This document shows, piece after piece, positions 1-11,108 of a DNA stretch of 64,000 nt. The translations under genes were made by a program, and so were the position numbers. Every line of letters starts with the position of its first letter. Within the stretch, counting starts at the first letter, position 1. Below the pieces are notes generated by a model. The model was given only the letters and a program-made list of their open reading frames with translations. It did no database searches and was not told the origin of the DNA. The DNA lies in contig CM043944.1 in assembly GCA_014529385.2 (NCBI GenBank), positions 78,137,884 to 78,201,883 on the forward strand. The letters run 5' to 3'. The DNA is from Adiantum capillus-veneris. Lineage: Eukaryota; Streptophyta; Polypodiopsida; Polypodiales; Pteridaceae.

Positions 1-84
1 ACAAGATAAAAAAGGAAAAGAGCAAGAGCCATAACACAAAATCATAAAAACACATTATGCACAAGAACATGACCCTTGTAATAT

Positions 85-534
85 TTGCACTCTAACCATC
101 ATCTATTTGCGTGTACAAATATGGCTAGTACGCTAGAGTCATCCACTCTTACCTTGGGTGAGAGGTACCCTCGTTACTTTTCACAAATGTTTCACATGGT
201 CTTTCCAGTGCTTGCCTGTGAATGGGATTTGGTAGGTACGCTAGCATGTAAGAAGAATTTCGAGAAGTTAGAATGGCTGATACATCTCTTGACCACGACT
301 GATCCATACTTAGTAGAGAGTGTATCTCCCATTGCACAAGCCTACCCTTTTGACCAAGATGACTATAGGCGTCTAGTGACCTTCTTAGTAAACATGGGTA
401 CCTATGATGAAGGAGAAGATTTACATAACACACGGATGGCACATATGGTCTCATGGATGATGACTTTGTTTATCTCGACGACGAGGAAAGCGGTTTAGCC
501 TTAGGGTTTCCCCCCAATATCTACAATATCCTAT
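85..534 (+). pseudogene. Unrecognised ORF near the 3' end of element C
   Basis: I do not recognise this protein. The frame is open for 137 codons from 85; a second methionine 12 codons in (MASTLESS) is an equally good start. It is rich in Leu, Tyr and Trp with no clear membrane segment or zinc motif. Near its end the frame appears to slip: another frame from about 454 reads MDDDFVYLDDEESG and runs to a stop at 532-534, giving an acidic tail that fits the compositional style of the first part. It lies about 1.4 kb upstream of C's 3' LTR, where some plant LTR elements carry an extra 3' ORF. It could also be the C-terminal end of a polyprotein or a chance ORF. Confidence 0.3.
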
Positions 535-1905
535 TCCCTTGACTCTCTAGGGGGAGTGCAAATAATTATGTTAGGGTTCCTTATGCTTTTTTTTTTGTGT
601 TCAATAAGTGTTGGTACCTTTTCCCACTGATGTGCCTCCTAGAGGTATTCCTTGTGTTTCCTAGTGTGTACAAGAGCGTTTTGTTGTTGTTAGGATTTGG
701 ACCTTCATGGAATCTTTATCTCGACTCACTCTTCAAATCAAGCGCACCCATCAACACAAACAGGTGTTTCTTGTCCATTAGCATTGCCCCTTATCTTTTT
801 TGCATCTATAATTGTCTGCTTTGATTGTGATTGGTAGCATAATATCTAGCACATTTTCTTAGTATCAAACATTTAAATCAATGTCATTTTTTGTCATAAT
901 CACTTGTCTAGGTTTACACATCAAGCAAGTTCGACTAAGCTAGTTTGACCAAGTTAGGTGTTAGAGATCTTCTCTTAATACCATGGGGAATGCCTTCCTA
1001 ATAATCAATGGTTACTTAGGTTCTTAATCCAATTTAGGCAGAATTGTGTGAAACGTACTAGGGCTTTCTAGTGGGCTTAGTTCCTATTGACCTTTAGCTT
1101 AAGTATTATAAAGGGATTTTACTAGTGTGATGAGCCTTGGGAGGTGTAACAGTGTCATATGACCCCCCAAAGTTACAAAATTAAAATGCTGAAAATGAAC
1201 AAACAAAAAATCAAAGTGCCACAATGTAAAATCTTAAGCTGGAAGAGAAATCTCAGCTTGATTGGGTACTTCACTCACATGTATCGCCTATGGTACTAGA
1301 GCCCTAGAGGTTCCCAGTGTGGGCGCTTTTCCTTGAAAAGAAAAAAACCCAAGGCATACAAAATAAGCACACACATCAAAAGTAAATCAATGAGAAAAGA
1401 CTTTTGGGGGGTCAAAGAAAAGGTAATCAGTCAAGCAATGATTTCATGAGAAATTCCTTTTATCGTAGCTTAACTACAAGGTCTTCTAGGTATAGTCTCT
1501 AGTCAGCCCCCGAACATGAAATACTTGGCTCGCGCGATTAAACAACTTAATTGACTAGAGAAAATTAAGAAGCTTACCCATGGTATTAATAGTCGATCTC
1601 TAGTGCCTTTCGACCGTTAAATTAGCGACCCTAGACTTGTTTAATTTTTACCTTTACATCTCTTTATGCATTTGATTATATTGAAATTTAATGTCTATTG
1701 CTGACAAATGGTTTAAAATTCTGTTACCAATCAATGTGGCTACCTAAAACTGCATATGCTTTTTAATTGTATATGAGAATGCAATTACTGTGCCAATGTT
1801 GTTTGATTTTGCAGTGACTAAAGAAGGCTAAGGACATTCATCTCAAATGCTCTTCCACCTCGACGAACGCGCTGCAACTCAATAGCTTCCGAGGACGGAA
1901 TCTAC
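535..1905 (+). other. Non-coding interior of element C
   Basis: No supported gene. The stretch has many stops in all frames, a run of T at 587-596 and a short inverted repeat near 1320-1350 (GGGCGCTTTTCC with a purine run and ACCC). It is read as 3' untranslated sequence of element C. Confidence 0.4.
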
Positions 1906-1921
1906 ATCAGGAAGGGGGGCA
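1906..1921 (+). promoter_or_regulatory. Polypurine tract of element C
   Basis: ATCAGGAAGGGGGGCA lies directly before the TGTTAACC start of the LTR. This is where the RNase H-resistant plus-strand primer is expected. Confidence 0.6.
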
Positions 1922-2510
1922 TGTTAACCCTCACGGCTCACGGACACCCTATCACCTACGATGGATGTTGTATTATTTACTTCGTAGAGTTAGGTACCGG
2001 GCTTGCCGGTCCAATAGGAAAAGGGTAAGAGTGATCGCCGATGAGGGCGCACTCTAACTGGAACATTCAAGGGATTAGTTGGATAAGCATGGGTGCCCAA
2101 GTGTGAATGGAGTGAGCTCATATAAAAGTCAAAGAAACCTAAAATTCACTCATTCTCTCATTTGTGCAATTGAAGAGTGCTCTTGCTCCATCTCCATCTT
2201 CTTCTTCTTCATCTCCTTGTGTGTGTGTGTATGCATAAGAGAGAGAGAGAGAGTGTGTGTGTGTGTGATCGAGCATTGCGGCGGCACAACGGCGACGAGG
2301 CAGTTGAGCGCGGCGTAGCAGCGTAGCGGTGTCTCCCTCTTCTTCGCGGCGACGAATCCTCCACGACAAGAAGCATAGAGCGGTGAGTGACACACCAACG
2401 CCATCTTTGAGCTTACTAGTTCAGGCTTGTTTTGTGCTTGGAGCCATTTGTGGCTCGCACACGGTGTATCAGCAAGTTCCTTGCATTGACACGTGCGACA
2501 TACGCGCACA
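1922..2510 (+). repeat. 3' LTR of element C
   Basis: It begins TGTTAACCCTCACGG and ends ...ACGCGCACA, so it has the canonical TG...CA ends; length 589 bp. It holds a TATA box (TATAAAAG, 2121-2128), and a TG/GA microsatellite (about 2219-2268) lies downstream of it. The left boundary is set by the purine tract. The right boundary is set by the resumption of element A's LTR sequence at 2511. Confidence 0.6.
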
Positions 2511-2624
2511 TCCCTATTCAGTCCAATACTCTGTTTTAGTCTTCATTAACTGAACTGCCTATATAACCGCAATTCCGAGTTCTAACACTGGAATAAGCTG
2601 TCTGAGAGACCAGCTCCCATTACA
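2511..2624 (+). repeat. Remnant of the 5' LTR of element A
   Basis: From TCCCTATTCAG to ...CTCCCATTACA this aligns closely with 35904-36012, including the shared AACTGCCTATATAACCG and ACACTGGAATAAGCT. The first 370 bp or so of the LTR is missing because element C interrupts it. The end in CA is retained. Confidence 0.75.
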
Positions 2625-2626
2625 TT

Positions 2627-2641
2627 TTGGAGATCACGGTG
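2627..2641 (+). promoter_or_regulatory. Probable primer-binding site of element A
   Basis: TTGGAGATCACGGTG begins two bases after the LTR end and starts with TGG, as a site complementary to a tRNA 3' CCA should. I cannot name the tRNA with confidence. Confidence 0.45.
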
Positions 2642-2705
2642 ATTAGAGCTGATTTCTCTTAGACCAGAGAGCTCAAAATCCTAGTTGGAATTCTTAGCTA
2701 CAGAT

Positions 2706-4200
2706 ATGGCGCCCAAAGTCAATCGTGGTCGCAAACCGTCAACCCGTTTACGCATTGATTCCACCCGTGTCGACCCCATTTTTGAGGTGTTAGAAAGAGA
2801 CTCTAATACTAAGAAGGATCCTGAGAGTGAGACTGAGGCTTAGGAGGAGCATAGTAATGCTAAAGAGGCCAAGGACTCTCAAGATTCCAATCAATTAAGA
2901 AGGAGAAGGGTTGAATGGGAAGAATGCAAAACCAGGACTTCTCGGTCCACACACAAGGCAGATGGGGCCAAGGGCAGCAAGGGTAGTCGACACAGTTCCA
3001 GTAGGAAAGCCAAAGAAGAAGAGAGACTGAAACTGAAGAAGAAGTTGACTGGGATGCTGACACAAATGACTACAGAAAGTCTTCAAGACGAAGCCAGGCT
3101 CCCAAGGTCAAAAGAAGCAGAGACAATGCCGACCGGCATGATTATACTTCTTCATTCAAGATCTCTTTCCCATTGTTTAAAGGCGGAAAGAAAGATGATC
3201 CAGATGTTCATATTCAAGCTTTTGAGCAGTATGCTGAGTTGAAGAATATTGATGAAGATGAATGGGGAGAATATTTTTCTCAGACACTAAACGATACGGC
3301 AAGGAAAAGGTATTACCATTATCCAACGTGCCAGCTAGGTCATACAACAAATTGATCAAGGCTTTCAAGCTTGAATATTTAGACAACAGAGGTGATGAAG
3401 ACATCCTCCGTGAGCTAGACAAGATCAGACAAGCAAATTATTTGTGAGAAGTTATGTTGAGAAGATCAAGGAGTTAACCAGGCAGTTAACAGGAGCCACC
3501 TTTAGAAAAAAGGCTACACGCATGGTTTTTGAATGGGTTTTGCAGTAAGAAGCTCAGAGAGCAAGAAGTACTTGCACCAACAAAGAAATTTAATGATTTG
3601 GTGTAGAGAGCTCTGAAGCTTGAACAGCAAGCTAAGAAGGATAAAATCCACAAAAAGAGAAGGTCTAGCAATAGCAGTTCTACTAAGAATTCTAATTCCA
3701 GTGAGACCTCCAATAGCTCTGACAGCAGCTCATATGAAAGGAGTAAAAACAATGCTAAGAAGGGGTCTTTGTCCAGGAAACTTGATGAAATGGCCAGGCA
3801 GATTGCTAAAATTAGCCAGACCAGACAACCTGTTAGGAGAATGGAACCTTGGTGCTCTAAGTGAAAATCTAAAGATCATGTTTCCAATGGATGTCCACAA
3901 TGTACCTACTGCAAAGCGTATGGTCATTTATGGAACAATTGTGGCATTCGAATTCATCACTTTAAAAAGGGAAAAGATCTATCTCTAGTGGCATTTACCA
4001 ATGCTGAACCAGCTAAGGTAGAGACAACCAGTGTACCTCAAGAGGAGAAATCAGGTACCAATGGCACTGGTGTTGGGCGCGACAGATACCAAGGGGTACT
4101 GGCCAAGGGTGAGGTCAGTGTAATTTTTAGAACCGAAGCCTTCATTGATATACTTGTGGAGAATATGGACACTTTGTAGCTCAATGTCCAGAGGCACCTA
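2706..4200 (+). pseudogene. gag: Element A gag (capsid and zinc knuckles), disrupted
   Basis: Gag packages element RNA into cytoplasmic particles. The start ATG at 2706 opens a basic N-terminus (MAPKVNRGRKP), and a TAG follows at 2841-2843. The capsid-like retrotransposon gag domain is readable at about 3150-3445 (FKGGKKDDPDVHIQAFEQYA; later EYLDNRGDEDILRELD). Three CX2CX4HX4C zinc knuckles follow: 3853-3894, 3901-3942 and, after a frameshift, 4146-4187. In the first and third, one cysteine codon is TGA. Another TAG at about 3604 replaces a likely glutamine. Several frameshifts and stops make it non-functional. It reads directly towards the protease downstream. Confidence 0.7.
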
Positions 4201-4619
4201 GTATTGCGACTACTGAGGCAAAAACCTCAGAACCAGTTCCAGTACGGGCAGTTACATGCAATAAAGGGGTAGTCAATGAGAGATCCCAGATGAGCCAGTC
4301 AAACTAGTCAGTCTGGAGACTAGCAAATGGACTCAGCAGAGAGAGGTATGGAAGGCGAAGGGCAAAGAGAAGGTAGTCAATGAATGGCAAGAGTAGAGAG
4401 AACTGGCGGTCAAGATCACAGAAGATCTAGCCAAGAAGCTACCAAAGCAGTAAGAAAGTTTTGATGCTCAAGTCATCCAGAAGATACCAGCCCAGTCTAC
4501 TGAGAAAAGACATCCAAATCAATCAGGATCTAGAACCTTTGAAATTATGCTTACTGTAGTCCAACGACTAGTGGAAGATCTAGGAAGCGTCAAATCAAAT
4601 CTAACTGCTCTGGAAAACA

Positions 4620-5416
4620 ATGAAGAGGGCAAAGCAAACACCAGGACAGAAGTGGCATTGTGAAGATAGTCCTAAGTCTTTGAGTTTTGATAATAATTCA
4701 GACCAAGAAAGAGAAGAAATTCATGTCAAAATTTGTGAAAGAATTCAGAAACTGACTGTTGGATTAGAAGATATCAGAAAGACTTTTCCTGAAGCAGCAA
4801 AATTCATCAGACAATGGCAAAAGGCTGAAGCCAATGCCAAAACAGTTGATTTGGCAGCTGTCAGAGATGATGAAGTGCCAATAATCCAGGTAGACTACAA
4901 AGTCAGGAAATAATGGGAACCGCTATCCGGTGTGATATTGGATGGAGGGGCGGGTGTAAATATCTTGGGGACACATCTTCGGTAAAAAGAATGGGCATCA
5001 CAGATTTGAAACCACCACCCTTTAAGGTTCAAATGGCCAATCATAGAGTTTTTCAGACAAATGGTATGATCAAGAATATGCAGATAAGGGTGGGGAAAGA
5101 AAAATTCAAGACCATCTTTCTAGTACTGGATGTGCAAGGAGCATATGGGATGCTACTGGGACGCCCATGGCTGCGGACGACACAGGCTGCTCACGACTAT
5201 GCCAATCAGACTCTAACAATCCAGGGCACCAATAGAAGAATTCAGATCCAAACAAACAACACCAGAATCTGGAAGAAGGCACTCCGACCAAAAGAGCTTT
5301 TCCAAAAGTATGGGGTAAAGAAGATTGAGAGGATGCTGGCAGCATTGAATATTTTTCCATTGGCTGAAATAGACTTAAAAGCAATATTATTTGACAAGGA
5401 TCAAGCTAAAAAATAA
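4620..5416 (+). pseudogene. Element A aspartic protease region, frameshifted
   Basis: Retropepsin-type protease of a Ty3 polyprotein, which would cleave Gag-Pol in the particle. The active-site loop reads VILDGGAGVNIL (about 4927-4962) in one frame; the downstream half (KRMGITDLKPPPFKVQMANH, then FLVLDVQGAYGMLLGRPWL) is in another, so a frameshift lies near 4960-4985. A TAA at 4911-4913 precedes the active site. The upstream part (4620-4910) is a charged, helical linker between zinc knuckles and protease. LLGRPWL is the usual C-terminal flap motif. Family assignment is secure at the domain level; function is lost. Confidence 0.65.
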
Positions 5417-5726
5417 AGGAAGCAATTTCCACATCAGTTTACTGAACTGAATCCTAGATAAAAACCAGTTTAGTTGACTGGACGGCCAGAGGAACCAGCT
5501 AACTCCAAAGAAGAATTTTCAGATTCCAGTATCCCAGCACACATTGAAGAGGTGCACTCTGAAGAAGTTAATAGAGTTCAAAATGAAAGCCCAGAACTAA
5601 CAGGTTGGTCCTGGGATTATGCTGAGGAGTCGACCAAAAAAAGGAAGGGAGGTGGGCATGTTGGGGGTTCCATCGTTGCATAGCTCCAATGACCAACAAA
5701 ATTATCAACCCCAAGGGATGAGCTAC
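5417..5726 (+). pseudogene. Element A protease-RT linker, cut off by element B
   Basis: A degenerate acidic stretch (for example EEPANSKEEFSDSS, 5474 onward) with several stops, in the place where Ty3 polyproteins carry a linker between protease and RT. It ends abruptly at 5726, where the LTR of element B starts. The first part of A's RT does not reappear at the far side of B, so a deletion accompanied or followed the insertion. Confidence 0.45.
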
Positions 5727-6001
5727 TGAGGCGGTCCGGGGCGGGCAACAAGAAGAGCAACCTCTAGACACCCTTCAAGGCTCCCATGCTGCTCAATGGG
5801 GCTGGGGCACAACACAACACAAACCAAAACAACAAACCCACAGCCAAATCCCAACTACACAAGGGGCACCACCTAGTTTAAGAGCGAACTAGGACGCAAA
5901 AGAGGAGAATCGTTAGAGAAACCCACAAACAAGCAAGGAATTTACACTAACCCTAACACCAATGGAACACTCTCACACACTAAAACACGAGAGAGAGAGA
6001 G
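5727..6001 (-). repeat. Truncated 3' LTR of element B
   Basis: It matches 11636-11910 with only about five differences by eye. The match stops inside a GA run, where integrase coding sequence follows immediately with no polypurine tract. The missing part is the U3 and most of the R region. The likely cause is deletion between purine-rich stretches. Confidence 0.75.
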
Positions 6002-6839
6002 CCTTCTTGAAAGCCTTCTTGACTATGTATGGCCCCTGCCATCTTGTTTCAAATTTGGCATCAAAACGATTATCGAGTCGATTGTCATACCTTAGCACAA
6101 GATCTCCTTCATTGATGCCTTTGTCCTTCAGTTTCTTGTCAAGCTTCTCCTTTGTCTGTGTGGCTTTCCTCTTATAGCACTCGTATGCTGCTTCTCTTTT
6201 CCACTCAAGCTCAGCTAAGGTAAGAAGTCGATCCAGCCATGCTTCTTGATCATCTTGTGCTGATTTGCCATGAAGTCGCATTGTTGGAATGTTTAGTTCA
6301 ATTGGCTGTAAAGCCTCTTGACCATAGACCAAGTGAAATGGTGTGAACTCCGTGGCTTCCCTATATGTGGTTCGATATGCCCACAAGGCACCATCCAAGA
6401 AGTCATCCCATAATTTTGTGTTGTTTTGCACCATCTTTCTAATGATTCCTGCAATGACACCATTAGCCTTCTCCACCAAACCATTTGACTGTGGGTAGTA
6501 TGGTGTGCTATGACAATGTAGAATGTGAAGCTCTTCACAGACTTCTGTGAGCAATCCCTTTCTAAACCCTGGACCATTATCAGAAACAATCTCCAAAGGT
6601 GTGCCAAATCTACAACAAATGTGAGTGTAGACAAATTTGCTCACTGTCCTCTCATTTACCTTTGCCACACTTTGTGCTTCCACCCACCTAGTCATATAGT
6701 CTATAGCCACTAGAATGTAGAGTTTACCATTTTTTGTCCTAGGCAGAGGGCCCATAGCATCAATGCCCCACTTTTCAAAGGGTCCATTTGCAAGCACGAT
6801 TTGCCTTGGACCATAAACCAATCTTCTATTTCCATTTAC
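5973..6839 (-). pseudogene. pol: Element B integrase (C-terminal part of gag-pol)
   Basis: Retroviral-type integrase, which inserts element cDNA into the genome. The core domain shows all three DDE positions: WGIDAMGPL, EIVSDNGPGF and NGLVEKANG. The typical plant Ty3 sequence GALWAYRTTYREATEFTPFH follows, and a C-terminal fold ends near RWQGPYIVKKAF. The zinc-binding HHCC part is just upstream in the preceding open segment, separated by a TAG at 6840-6842. The end is abnormal: the frame runs straight into the truncated LTR and closes with LSLSCFSV, encoded by the GA repeat. So the last residues of the protein have been lost. It shares its frame with the rest of B. Confidence 0.8.
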
Positions 6840-8927
6840 CTAACAATTGTGACAACTTTTACACCAATGTTGGACATCCACATGTAGACTTGGCCAAATA
6901 TACCCCGCAAGCAAAATCTTCTTCACAGTTAATTCTTGGGCAAAATGGCCACCACATACTTCTTCATGCAAACCTTTTAGAATGGCTGGAATTTCCTCAA
7001 TAGTTGGTACTCTTCTGCATACTTGATCCCTCCCTCTTTGATAGAGGGAGCCTTCTAGGAAGAGATATGCGCTTGCCTTCTTCATGAGTCTCCTCTTCTG
7101 AGCTTTTGTGAAGTCTGGTGGAAACTCACCCTCCAAAATGTAGCCAATGATGGGAGCCAATGACTCCAATCCCTGGTACCTCGGTTGCTTCACAGCAGCC
7201 GCCACCATGATGACCTGCACTTCTTTCTTTACACATGCAACGGCTTGTTGTGCAAGTAAATCAGCATCTTCATTTTGTTTCCTAGGAATATGATATAATT
7301 GCACCTCCTCAAATTGATTAAATAGCCTACGGATGGTATGAACTTTGGCCCTTAGTCTTTCATTTTTGCATGCCCAGATGCCTAAAATCTGCTTCACAAT
7401 GAGAAGTGCATCCCCTTTTACCATGAGACGTTGTATACCATGGCCAATACATATTTTTAAACCATGAAGTAGTGTGTCATATTCTGCTTCATTGTTGCTA
7501 GCTGAACTTGGTAGATTGAACTTCTCTTTCATGACCACCTCTCCACTTGGGTTGAGCAATACTAGCCCTCCCCCTGCTTTCCCTGTGGCTCGACGAAAAG
7601 CTCCATCAAAGAACAAGGTAAAAGCATTAGGAATACTTTTTGGTGGTGGCAATGGTAGGGTCTTTACTTCAGGCACCTTAATTTCCTTCTCATGTACCCT
7701 ATAAGTGAGAATCCCTGCCAATTGTGCACGCACACTATCTTCTACCTTGAAAGAGTATTGGAACTCTTGCAACTCCATAATCCACTTTGAGATCCTAGTA
7801 CTAAGATTCATCTGAGATGACACCCAAGGGAACAAATTTTCTGCAGTGAGAATTACAAAAGGTTTTGGTAGTAGGTAGGATCTAAACTTTCTCACCGCAA
7901 ACATGAGAGAAAGCATCATGAGTTCTGCTTTTGTGTAGTCTCTCTCCAAAGCATTCATGACCCTACTAGCAAAGTAGATGGGTCGCATCCTTGTACTGTG
8001 GGGATCTTGTTGTAGCAACACAGCACCAATTGTTTCCCTTCCAACACTAGAGCTAACAAAGAATGTGTACTCCCAACAAGGAGGCATGAGTGTTGGTAGC
8101 TCTGACAAAATGACTTTAATGTTACAAAAATACTCTTCAAGCTCATCAGACCATGCAAATTCTACTTGTTGTGTCAACTTTTGCAAAGGATGAAGCAACT
8201 CCGAAGCTAATTGAATAAAGCGTGACATATACTTCACTTTTTGAATGAATGATATGACCTCTTTGAGATTCTTGGGTGAGGGGAGCTCAATAAGAGCCTT
8301 TGCCTTTGAAGGATCCACCTCAATGCCTTTATAGGAAACCTTGTGACCAAGCAAGATCACTTCATCCTCAGCTATGTGACACTTGTCGGGGTTGAGTTGA
8401 CCTCCCATGTCGTAGAGCTTCTTTAAACCTTCTTCTACCCTTTGTAGATGCAATGATTTTGAGCTATAAATGCAAAAATAATCAATGAACACCCTAATTG
8501 ACTTTCCAAAGAATGCTTGAAACACCATGTTCATGAAACGTTGGAATGTTGCAGGAGCATTTTTCAGACCAAATGGCATGACTCTAAAAGCATAACAACC
8601 CCAAGGAGTGATAAAGGTTGTTTTCAATTGATCCTCCAATGCGATACCTATTTGAAAGTAACCCGAGTAGCCATCACACACAGTGTACTTCTCATGACCA
8701 ACTACCTCATTTAGTATCTCATCCTGAAATGGGAGGGGAAAGTGATCTCTTTTTGTTGCCTCATTGAGTGGATGGTAATCCACACACACACTCCACTTTC
8801 CGTTTTTCTTAGGAGTGACAACAACGGGAGAGACCCACTCTGAATTCTCCACTGGATAAATGAAACCTGCTGCTAGAAGCTTTCTTACCTCCTTGAGTAG
8901 AGCCTGTTCCTTTATAACTCCTAGCCT
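6840..8927 (-). pseudogene. pol: Element B reverse transcriptase, two RNase H domains and integrase zinc finger
   Basis: The RT core is at the start (SEWVSPVVVTPKKNGKWSVC, CVDYHPLNEATKRDHFPLPF, FGLKNAPATFQRF). The catalytic box reads FIDYFCIYS, so the second aspartate is replaced by tyrosine. The RT-associated RNase H follows (GAVLLQQDP, YFASRVMNALERDYTKAEL). Then comes a second, archaeal-like RNase H with D-E-D-D positions: LFFDGAFRRA, NNEAEYDTLL, VKGDALLIVK, NEDADLLAQQ. This domain pair is diagnostic of Tat elements. The integrase HHCC finger (HEEVCGGHF ... CKSCHNC) ends the segment. The frame is open from 8925 to the TAG at 6840. The lost RT aspartate suggests the copy is dead even without its stops. 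Confidence 0.85.
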
Positions 8928-9404
8928 TCATAGCTTCTGAGCTTTAGGTGTGGCCTCAGGCTTTAACTCAATCTTGTGTTGAACAACATCTACCCCACGC
9001 ACGTCGGTGTAGTCTTTAGCAAAAAGCCTAGGAAACTTCCTTAGCACACATTTGAACTCCTCTCTTTCGTCCTTTGTAAGTGTTTTTGATAGCATACCTT
9101 CCAGCATCCCTTCATCTTGAACACCTTTGTTCTCTTGAGGACCTACCTCCTCCAAGCCTTGACAAGAGGTCTCTTGGTTGCTTGGCTTAAACCTTACCCC
9201 CATGACTTCGATGGAAGACTCCTCTTCAATAATGCTACCGCTACTTTCTTCTTCTGAAGTGCTATCGGTCCAACCTTCTTCCGTCTCACTTTGAGATGAT
9301 TCTTCATGGAGCTCATCTTGGCGTTGCTCCTTCATGTCAAAGACAACCTTCTTATGATTGTCGTTCCTGCAAATTAGCTTTCCACTCTCCCAATCCTGCA
9401 AAGC
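8928..9404 (-). pseudogene. pol: Element B protease-RT linker
   Basis: An open stretch between two TGA stops (9405-9407 and 8928-8930) in the same frame as gag and RT. It is very acidic and serine-rich (ETEEGWTDSTSEEESSGSII), then turns into the region that normally precedes RT (LTKDEREEFKCVLRKFPRLF, DVVQHKIELKPEA). Both flanking stops can be explained by single C-to-T changes of arginine CGA codons, which would reconnect the frame. No enzyme motif of its own. Confidence 0.65.
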
Positions 9405-11024
9405 TCACATTTTCATTAGCCATGGTCTCCCTAGGATAAATGGGTAACCATTTCCTTTGGTAGACATGACATAGAAATCCACTGCCTTCTTAATGCCAAA
9501 GGCCTCCACAAAAACATTTTTACAAATGCCTACACACCTAGCCTTGCTATTGTTTGCCATCTTGACTTTGATTTCAGGTGTCTCATGGATGTGCATGCCT
9601 AGTCTTTGCATGAGTCCTTCTGTCATGATGCAAATTTGTGCACCCCCATCCACTAGACCTTTCCTAACCAATCTTCCTTTTATGTAACAATCTAGCACAG
9701 GTGTAATATCCTCGTTCATTTCAGCATGTGCAATTTTTACAACAGGAAAACTCTCTTTTACCTTTCTCCTAGTGCTAACTGCCTTTGTTAAATCCCTCCT
9801 AACTTGTGGGCATAATGCAAGAAACTGAGGCCATGAGATATCAGGACCCTTACCTCGCATGTCTTCCAACAGGTTGTATGGAGCCATACCATGTCCAAGA
9901 GGGAAGTCTTGGAGATTGATACGACGTCGAGTCCTCTTAGCTTCCTTGGTCTCCTTTGCCTTCTTGCCTTGTCCATGGCCACTCTGTGATGGGACACCCT
10001 CTTTCTCTTTACCTTTTCCTCGGCCACGCTTAATGCCATTTGCTTCCATGTCAACCTCATTTGATTTTGTCACCTCTACCACATGCACATTTGGATCTGG
10101 CAAAGGTGGAACTCCTTCTACCCCTTGTGGAGGTAGTCTTGGTCCATTTGGTCTTTGTAGAAGCCTTGGTTGTTGACCAGTTCCTTTACCTGCATTCATC
10201 ACTGGGTAATTCAAGTTAGGTCTCCCTGGCTCCCCACGGGGCCAAGGACAATTATACATCCCATGTCCAGACACTCCGCAATTCCAACATTGCAAGACTC
10301 TCCTAGGTCGTGGATCTCGCTCTTCAGAATTCTTTGCTTGTCCCTTTGGACCTACAGCTTGTGCAAGGTGAATTGACAGGCTGCTTAAAGACTCGTTTAA
10401 TTTCTCAATTACTTCCGCCGTTACCTCAGGAAGCTCCCTCGATTTTGATGCTTGTGACTTACCTTTGGGTCTAAGACCTTCTATTGGAACCTCTCCCCTT
10501 AAGCACTTGAGTTTCCTATATTTCTCAGCAGCCCTAGTTTCAGCTGCATCAAAGGTAGCAGGTGCACCCGCCTCAACTTTTACCTTAAGGTCAGGAAAGA
10601 GTCCGGCTATGAACCTCTCCTTCTTTAGAAATTCTGCACCATCACCAGGGTTAGCAACATTTCGTATCCATAGAGCCCAAAGACGTAGAAACTCTTGCTT
10701 GTACAAGTAGTAGTCATCTAAGTCTTTTTGCTTATGAGAAACAATGTCTTGCCATAATTTCTGAGTGTTTTGGGGATCAAAGAAGTATTTCTTGAAACGA
10801 TTCAAAACTTCCGTGTAATTCCCTTTAACTTCCTCAGGCAAAGAGTCAAACCAAGTGCTAGCATCTTTCCTAAGGACCACCTCAAACATTTCTACACGTT
10901 CTTGATCAGTTACTATCCTCTTGATACGGCAAGACATCTTGAAATTCGCTAGAAATAATTCTGCATCCTCTCCAGGCTCTCCAAAGAAAAGAGGATATCC
11001 AGACATTTGGCGTTGGCTCTCCAT
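9405..11024 (-). pseudogene. gag: Element B gag and aspartic protease
   Basis: The likely start is the methionine at 11024 (MESQRQMSGYPLFFGEPGED). An in-frame ATG at 11102 only adds leader-encoded residues. The capsid-type gag domain follows (ASTWFDSLPEEVKGNYTEV, RFKKYFFDPQN). A single CX2CX4HX4C knuckle (CWNCGVSGHGMYNC) comes next, then a proline/glycine and lysine-rich linker. The retropepsin domain has the active loop GLVDGGAQICIM and ends with FILGRPWL. The protein particle and protease functions are those of Ty3 elements. The reading frame is open throughout until TGA at 9405-9407 directly after PWLMKM. Compared with A this is well preserved. Confidence 0.8.
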
Positions 11025-11108
11025 TGAATTGATTTCAAAGTGACGCGTTTTTGTTTTTTCTTTCTTTAAAAGATTTACACAATAATATTTTCTAAATTGC
11101 AATCTATT

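Larger units (their letters stand above)
1..2510 (+). mobile_element. Element C: 3' part of an LTR retrotransposon inserted in the 5' LTR of element A
   Basis: Seen: a purine-rich tract at 1906-1921 is followed by a TG...CA sequence (1922-2510) with a TATA box. Right after it, at 2511, sequence matching the end of element A's 3' LTR begins. This is the expected right boundary of an LTR element inserted inside A's 5' LTR. The 5' half of C lies to the left of the window, so its target duplication cannot be checked. Apart from one short ORF near the left edge, the visible interior (1-1905) is non-coding. Family assignment is open because no gag or pol motif is visible. Confidence 0.6.

Noticed and set aside
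2139-2509. Overlapping ORFs around 2.1-2.5 kb on both strands
   Set aside because: They lie in LTR sequence with TG/GA repeats and have no domain.
3853-4187. UGA recoding to cysteine or selenocysteine in gag
   Set aside because: The same region has TAG, TAA and frameshifts; simple decay explains the TGA codons.
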